DNA of 64,000 nt, from NCBI GenBank assembly GCA_026260175.1, contig JAKCWW010000489.1, positions 2,983 through 66,982 of the forward strand, written 5' to 3'. Made by a program: the position numbers and the translations under genes. The stretch is from Reticulitermes lucifugus (Eukaryota; Arthropoda; Insecta; Blattodea; Rhinotermitidae). The stretch's first letter is position 1. Each line of letters opens with the position of its first letter. Under the pieces are notes generated by a model. It saw nothing but the letters and a program-made list of their open reading frames with translations, had not been told where the DNA came from and made no database searches. Positions 57,954 to 64,000 of this stretch are shown here, piece by piece.

Positions 57954-59484
57954 TAGTGTGTTAACGTTCAATACATAGACGGAAAAAGTGCATAAAGTAA
58001 ATGAATTCAGATGTCATACATCACTGTCAGAACTTTACAGAATAGTAGAATTTGGAACGCTTCTTCACTAAGTAAGAAGCTTAACAGAACAGAGGGCGAA
58101 CATGTCGAAATCGAAATACAGATTCTAATTTTACATAGGGATAACAGCTCGCGTCATTTTTCGGTTGAAAAGCACTCTACTGTACAAGCGTGAACAATTC
58201 ACCCTTCTTTTTCCGTAATAACGATGGGGTGGACAATCCAACTGCGACACTTTTCCTGTTGTAATATTCAGCTTTCGTTATGTTTCCGATTCCTGAACTA
58301 TCCAACATTAACTAAAGTTGGTCCTAACCATGGCGTTATCTAGAAAATTGTGTGTGATATCATTTTTCGAAATAACAAATAAGAATTGGGCCACTTCATT
58401 TAACCAAAATGTTAATACTATGTTTTTCTGTACGTAAGAGAAAAGGCTACTTGTCCAATAACATTTTTGTTACAAAATCTTCGACACCAAAAACACGCAT
58501 TCGGCATATATAGCCTAACTGAAGGGCAGTTGGTCTTACGTATTAAGAACCATCGCCCACGAAATTTGTGGAATCTCAGTAAGAAAATATTTAATAAGTG
58601 ACTTCAGACTTCCTGACAGCACCAAGAAGGTTCATATTTGGGTAGGTGTACTACGTATGTCAGAGAGGTAATCTCTAACCTGACAGTCGAAACTCAAAAT
58701 CTATTGCCTATCTATCCAGACCCTCCGACCTAGGCCTAAGCACACTTCATTACATTTCACTTATCTTTCGACTTATTAATGATCGTCGTAATACTGACGT
58801 ATCGTTTTAATATTCATAGCAGTGTACACTTAAAAGTCACATGGAGAAGGATGTGATTCGTACTTGGAAGAGCCCTTGACTAGAACTCGGGAACCAATAC
58901 CTCGCTTCAGTTAAACCCCAGTTTATTTATTTTCTATAAAGCCAAATATCGTAACACAACTCATCATCAAAACTATGACAGTATCGAAACTGAGTTAAAT
59001 ACCTAACCTACGAATCCGGGTATGTCCTATAATGAGCCAACAGAATGCAGTTTACCCTATGAAATTTTAAATTAGCGTTAGTGATGTATACCTAGAATTT
59101 CATTTTAAAAACTCTTATGCACGTTGTTACATCTGCTATTTGAGTCTTGGTTATAGCCATGAATTCCACATCCTTGACAAATGTACATTACCGCGAAAAT
59201 CACCAGTGGACACCAATTAAATCCAATTTACATATTCACAACATTAAGATTCACTTTAATATCATTACACCAATTGCACAAATAATTCTGAAATGGTCTT
59301 CTGAAAAAATTTTATACGAAACTTTTAGCTCCCTAATGCATGCAGCCGGCCCATTTCCGTCTCCTTGATTTGGTGACTCTTATATTTCGTGAAGATTAAT
59401 GGAGCTTGTAATTACGAATCTGCCCAATCCTTCTGCTTCTTTCTCTTTCCTAGGTCTAAAATTTTTCTACAGCACCTTATTTCT
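57954..59484. other. unassigned stretch
   Basis: AT-rich, with no recognised gene or element. TAGGCCTA occurs near 58729. Confidence 0.4.
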
Positions 59485-59705
59485 AATTCGAAGAAAACGT
59501 CAAGAAGTAATACACAAAGTCGGAATATAAACGACAGTAATGTGTTTCCCTAAGAACATTCTTTTTGTGGTGAAGGGCCCCGCAGCAGATGCCCAGTGCC
59601 ACTTTGTCCACCACAAATCCCACATGGACTGACCCGGCATTGAAGCCGGACCTCCGCGGTGGGATGCCGGCGACTAACCGCCTGAGCCATGGCAAGGCCA
59701 TATCC
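59485..59705 (-). mobile_element. SINE family C (tRNA-derived)
   Basis: The minus strand begins GCCTTGCCATGGCTCAGGCG, with an A-box-like TGGCTCAGGCGGTTAGTCG (59671-59690), then CCGGCATCCCACCGCGGAGG and a B-box-like GGCTTCAATGCC. A body follows: CCATGTGGGATTTGTGGTGG, ACAAAGTGGCACTGGGCATC, TGCTGCGGGGCCCTTC, ending ACAAAAAGAATGTTC. It is a different family from A, B and D. Boundaries and target duplication are unresolved. Confidence 0.7.
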
Positions 59706-61324
59706 CTATGAACATTACACACAGTCCAATATTATAAACCCGATTCGCCACTTACCTGTGTATAAAGCTGTCTGAAGACCCCGTTCCATCCGTGCATATG
59801 TCTCCTGTCACTCGGAAACCCTCCGACCTAACCCCACAGAACACGACCTGAGTTGTACTAATAACGTCCGGCTGAAGAGTGCATCGCAATACGGATTCAT
59901 TTTGAGCGCTGCCGGTTGGATGTTTTCTGCCGCACATGCACAGTGTTTCAGAGCGATGTCTGTCTTTGTACCTCGTCACCGGGTTACAAGCGGCCGCTGT
60001 CCCTCTTTCAGTCTTGCTGAATCAATCAACGGTTGGACGTGCCCCAGAACGGACGTCACATGTTAATAAGAAAGCCTACCTAAGAATAACGAGCATGTGG
60101 CTAAGTCGTGCCGTAGAAAGCCGCAATTTCTGCTACAGTGGTTACATCAATTAAATGTAGCCTATAATTATACTTTATTTGTCAATATTCGTCACATCAT
60201 AATCGTTGTGGAGGGGATGCCTCAGTTTAACATATTTAGCGTGTTATGTCAACTCAGAAGCACCAAAAAAAAATTTAAAAAAATCACACCCGTACATAGG
60301 ACTTCATCACTACGCAATTTGAGAATTTATTTATAGATTCAAATCAAACCGGATAAAGTTAGCCATTTATCTGCAGGCTATTTCTCCTAAAACACAGTTA
60401 CCGAGCTGCTAATCTGACTGTTGTACAGTATTTACGATAATGATTGCCTTCAGCTAACGACATTACAGGTGAGGACATGCGACTTTCATAATTTTTTACT
60501 TTGGAATCAACAACAGCAAAATGAAGGCTGCACCAAACTATTTAGATGAAAGACTGGTACCACTGGATGCGTGACCCTGAAATATACCATGACAGACAGC
60601 TCACATTTGAGCACTTCTTGAGACAAATCTTTGTGTAGATGTAGCTGTAGTAATACAGTAACGGGCCTTTAGTGAACGTGCAAAATACATCTTTTCGTTA
60701 CATACTAATGAAACTGACTGATTAACCACTGAAGTTAATCACGCAAAATTGCATTTTGGGAATTTATTTGTCGCATGCTTGCAACTTATGAGTAAGTTGC
60801 TGCTCAATTTTTAAACAATGATTTTGAAACAGCACATCCTCCCAGGTTTTACCTAGTTACTCTCAGGTAGGTGCCTGTTGTGAATGCATTAACCTGCTTA
60901 ACGTAAGTGTACGTTTTACGTTTACTTCCATACATCAACGAAAGTACGTATTTATACGAACCAGCGTGTCATGTTCCAAGAATTTCTGTTCTCTCTTTTT
61001 CGTATTCTGCTTTACACTCACTGCGTGGTATACGTATATTTACGGCATTCCCCAAACGACATGACACAGGATTCGGAGTATTCATCAGACAGATTTTGCG
61101 GCCCCACAAGTGTTACGTCAACTTTTCATCGCACGTGTTTCTGTCCAGGAAACATGTCGTTCCGTTGATCATATAATTCACACGCGTATTCCTTGTTTCA
61201 TACCACCGGGCCAAGTGACGCAGGTGCAGCAAGAGGCCTCGACCACAAATCCAACACCGCCTACAAAACAGTAACAACTTCTTCCACGCCGCCTGATTTC
61301 AGGTTCTCAGATAGTGTTGATGAA
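59706..61324. other. unassigned stretch
   Basis: The part at about 59760-60070 has higher GC and more CpG than its flanks, but no recognisable product. The remainder is AT-rich with chance frames. Confidence 0.35.
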
Positions 61325-61430
61325 TATGTAAGTCTTCTTGGATGTTTTGCCATGTCAGCCCTAAAGAATTACAGGCATTTAGGAGGAGGATGCTGCATCC
61401 ATCTTCAGGGTCTACCAGTATAGTTGTTTT
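61325..61430 (+). repeat. repeat H with an embedded hairpin
   Basis: Encodes EYVSLLGCFAMSALKNYRHL, parallel to the minus-strand sequence at 39420-39478. Its end has GGATGC/GCATCC (61387-61399), a perfect hairpin that on the minus strand directly follows CCTGAAGAT. Confidence 0.5.
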
Positions 61431-61444
61431 TTGATTGCTATACA

Positions 61445-61476
61445 CTGAAGATTAAGGCAGTACGGTATCTGAAACG
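61445..61476 (+). other. CTGAAGATT ... CTGAAACGTCTG motif
   Basis: CTGAAGATTAAGGCAG then TACGGTATCTGAAACG. The stem is imperfect, but the ends match the motif at 57921-57953. It lies 36 bases from the oppositely oriented copy in repeat H. Confidence 0.45.
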
Positions 61477-63655
61477 TCTGTATACAAGTCGAAACGGCAT
61501 AACACCCCAGAAGACTCCATCCCATCCCCTGTGAATTCTAACTCTGGTGTCATGCAGAAAACAACATGTCATCATCATATTTCACTGTCCTTGCTAATTC
61601 ACCCCTGCTTACACCTTCCCTCTGCCCTTACGGCAGACGCAAATTTATTACGCTTACAAGACTCGCACTCTAGGGCAGGAACAGCATCTTACATACAGTC
61701 TCAGAAACGGGCTGGCAGGATGCGATAAGGCAAAACGTCCATAAATAACAGAAAAAAATATCACCCCTATAGACTATTTGGGCCGTAATGACGCAATAAA
61801 CGGGATTCAGTGTCATGAAAATTCAGTTCTTGGATACGTGTGAGTAAACAATAATTAATTGTCTACCGCAAGCTCTTACTGTGTCGTAAGTGTCCATTTC
61901 TTAGCGACTTAATATAGCAATTACTGCTGGGTCATATGACAACAAGGGTTATGGGAGACGAAGGCGGTAGCATGGGTATTTGCTGACAACCAATTGCAGA
62001 ATTTGTTGACAAGGGGAGAGAAGCTAATGGTTCCACGATTCTTTCACACATACAACTACACTGAAGTTTTTTTAGAGACAAGAGTGTTAGCAAAACTCGT
62101 GAAATATAATTTCAGTTACGTGGCCTACAAGTTTTGCTGATATTTCAGCTTACAACTTACAGAAATATGGCTGTTCAATTAGTAACGAAACATGTATCAG
62201 GAAAAATTTAATCTAAGTGGGCAGACACCCGAAGGTAGCTATCTTGTACCCTCTTTCTTGTTCCTGCAGTTCTTGCTAGTCACTTCGCACGCTCTTAGTA
62301 GAACGATTTATTTCTTACAGATTATTAGCAAACATTTTCACATTCACTCAATCGGGAAAAGTGACATGTAACGGCGTCAAAGTGAAAACAGAAATGCCAT
62401 CTACAAAGCATTACCACAAGAATCTAAGACATTTCTCATAGAACGGTATCTCGAAACCGAATGTTATACTTAAGCCAAGTCAGAAGAGCTTTATACAAAG
62501 ACGCTGTAAACTGGCAAGATGTTATAGTGTCTGATAGCTAAAAGACAAATGGTAATGGAGTACTGGAGGAATGTTAATGACAGGTATAAACTGGCACTCG
62601 ACATTACACACGGAATAAGAAAAATCACAATTCTTTTTTGTACTTACGTAACCAACATTTCCGGCTTTTGGTTGCAAAAGGTTGAAGAAATTTACTCACC
62701 TGAAAATAAAAACCACCACAACGATAAGTGCAAATAAGGGAAACGTATATACATTACTGCTGTAACAGATAGATTAACATAAATGCATCAACGTGGTCAC
62801 GTTATTAATACCTTGAAATATTTATAAAGATAGTACAGAATTAGTTGACAATAACAATGTATTTTTCCATGACTTATTGTGAGTATGTAATGAGAATAAA
62901 CGATCGTGTAAGAATAAACAAATTGACAGGAAGTTGCCAGACCGAGAAAGAACAGACATACGGACTCAAAGATATGCTGCCATAAGTCAATATTTCACCA
63001 AAAATAAATACATCGGTGTGTATATTTCTATCTATTACATCACGATGTAATTAGGACTCAATCTCAGGATAAAATGAATTGCAGGTTTGTGTATCAAACA
63101 CCATTTCAAGAATCCTGTTTGGGCACTGCTGGTCAAGCTTTAAACCTACGTCATCGAGAATCTGCCCATCACTTTTAATTTAAGAGGCCAATCTCATATG
63201 TATATCCTCTCTCACGACCTACATCAAAATCCTAGCTGTTACCCTTCATGATTTACTGTCATGACTTTCAAAACTTATACCTAAATTTAACGCGCCATCA
63301 TGGTGCTATTATGCAGCTGTTATACCTCATGTTGAGGGAAGTTGCTTTCATGTTTACCTATATACATCATTTGAGCGACGGTGTTTCAACTGCCGACGTT
63401 ACGGTGTTGAATGAGATAAAAAAGACTGTGAATTGGTAGGAAAAGACAAAGATTTGGATAGAACGCTCGTAAGTTCAACTGAATGGGGCATACACTGTAA
63501 AGGAAAAAAGAGAAACTTTATTAGTCATTAGAATAGAGCTTGGCCTAAAAGGAAATGTTGAGATCGTTAGGTATATTTTCAAGTATAAAGGAACAGATAC
63601 CGTAAACACAAATTGTATTTGATATATGTTCCATAAATTATTATACAGACAACAT
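61477..63655. other. unassigned stretch
   Basis: No gene or element is recognised. Confidence 0.4.
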
Positions 63656-63772
63656 GTTTCGACGGCTCTTGGTCATCTTCAGGTCCTCTATCATCATAAA
63701 AATAATTTATACAATTGCATTCAAAATGTTATATTGTATATTTTTACATTTTATGATGTTAGAGGACCTGAA
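63656..63772 (-). other. GAAAC motif joined to a long inverted repeat
   Basis: Minus strand: CCTGAAGATGACCAAGAGCC then GTCGAAACATG (63656-63682); GAC/GTC can pair. Overlapping it, CTTCAGGTCCTCTATCATCA (from 63678) and TGATGTTAGAGGACCTGAA (to 63772) form inverted arms of about 24 bases with one mismatch and a 47-base AT-rich loop. Confidence 0.65.
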
Positions 63773-64000
63773 AATTACAAAAAGCTGTGTTTATAGTACT
63801 TATTCCTTTACAGTTCTGTATAACACAACGGAACGCTTGCATAAAATTTATATTTCCAAGTCTCATCAACAGAATGAAGGATGAAGCAACAATACAAAGC
63901 TGGCTATGAAAACCTGTGAAAAAAAGTGGCAAAATTAAAATACTTGAGAATGACACAAACAAATCAAAAATGCATGCAGCAAGAAATTAAAAGCCGATCC
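63773..64000. other. unassigned end of window
   Basis: AT-rich; no feature is recognised. Confidence 0.4.

Noticed and set aside
1-64000. Bacterial-type operons, Shine-Dalgarno sites or rho-independent terminators
   Set aside because: The composition, splice signals and transposon types are those of an animal genome.

Overview
This window looks like animal nuclear DNA, most likely from an insect with a large, repeat-rich genome. It is AT-rich, has no bacterial gene layout, and contains tRNA-derived SINEs, 3' ends of non-LTR retrotransposons, Tc1/mariner-type transposase remnants and a hAT-type MITE. The style resembles large polyneopteran genomes such as cockroaches, termites or locusts, but that is a guess. 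Almost all open frames here are chance frames or old transposon pieces. Two assembly gaps are present, 31262-31402 and 54581-54630.

The only reasonably convincing host-gene piece is a GC-rich 3'-terminal coding exon at 13121-13437 (+). It follows a clean polypyrimidine-AG acceptor, ends in TAA, and has a possible poly(A) signal about 550 bases downstream. Its product is not recognised. Weaker exon-like segments lie at 40322-40480 (+) and 46927-47115 (-). A CpG-rich segment at 19770-19990 could be a promoter or first exon.

Region by region: 0-5 kb holds SINE pieces and a decayed DDE transposase (3961-4557). 5-13 kb is mostly unassigned, with one copy of dispersed repeat F and a LINE fragment. 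13-22 kb holds the exon, a long unassigned stretch and a 44-bp tandem array (21737-21998). 22-25 kb is a SINE cluster. 25-29 kb has two more repeat F copies and a LINE tail. 30.4-30.9 kb is a 31-bp minisatellite rich in AP-1-type TGACTCA heptamers. 31-37 kb has SINEs and a hAT MITE. 39-47 kb has LINE C-terminal fragments, simple-sequence DNA, a fourth repeat F copy and a different SINE. 50-57 kb has a young SINE with a perfect 15-bp target duplication, a LINE tail, a hAT fragment, a second DDE transposase remnant and an internally deleted mariner-like element. 57-64 kb is mostly unassigned, with hairpin motifs and one SINE.

The signals that ordinary annotation does not explain are: (1) the AP-1 minisatellite; (2) an NRF-1-like palindrome GCGCATGCGC kept intact in all four main copies of an otherwise diverged repeat; (3) a recurring CTGAAGA-hairpin-GAAAC motif that resembles part of a hammerhead ribozyme core; and (4) a strong excess of the palindrome TAGGCCTA. 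Repeat boundaries were set by eye and may be off by tens of bases.
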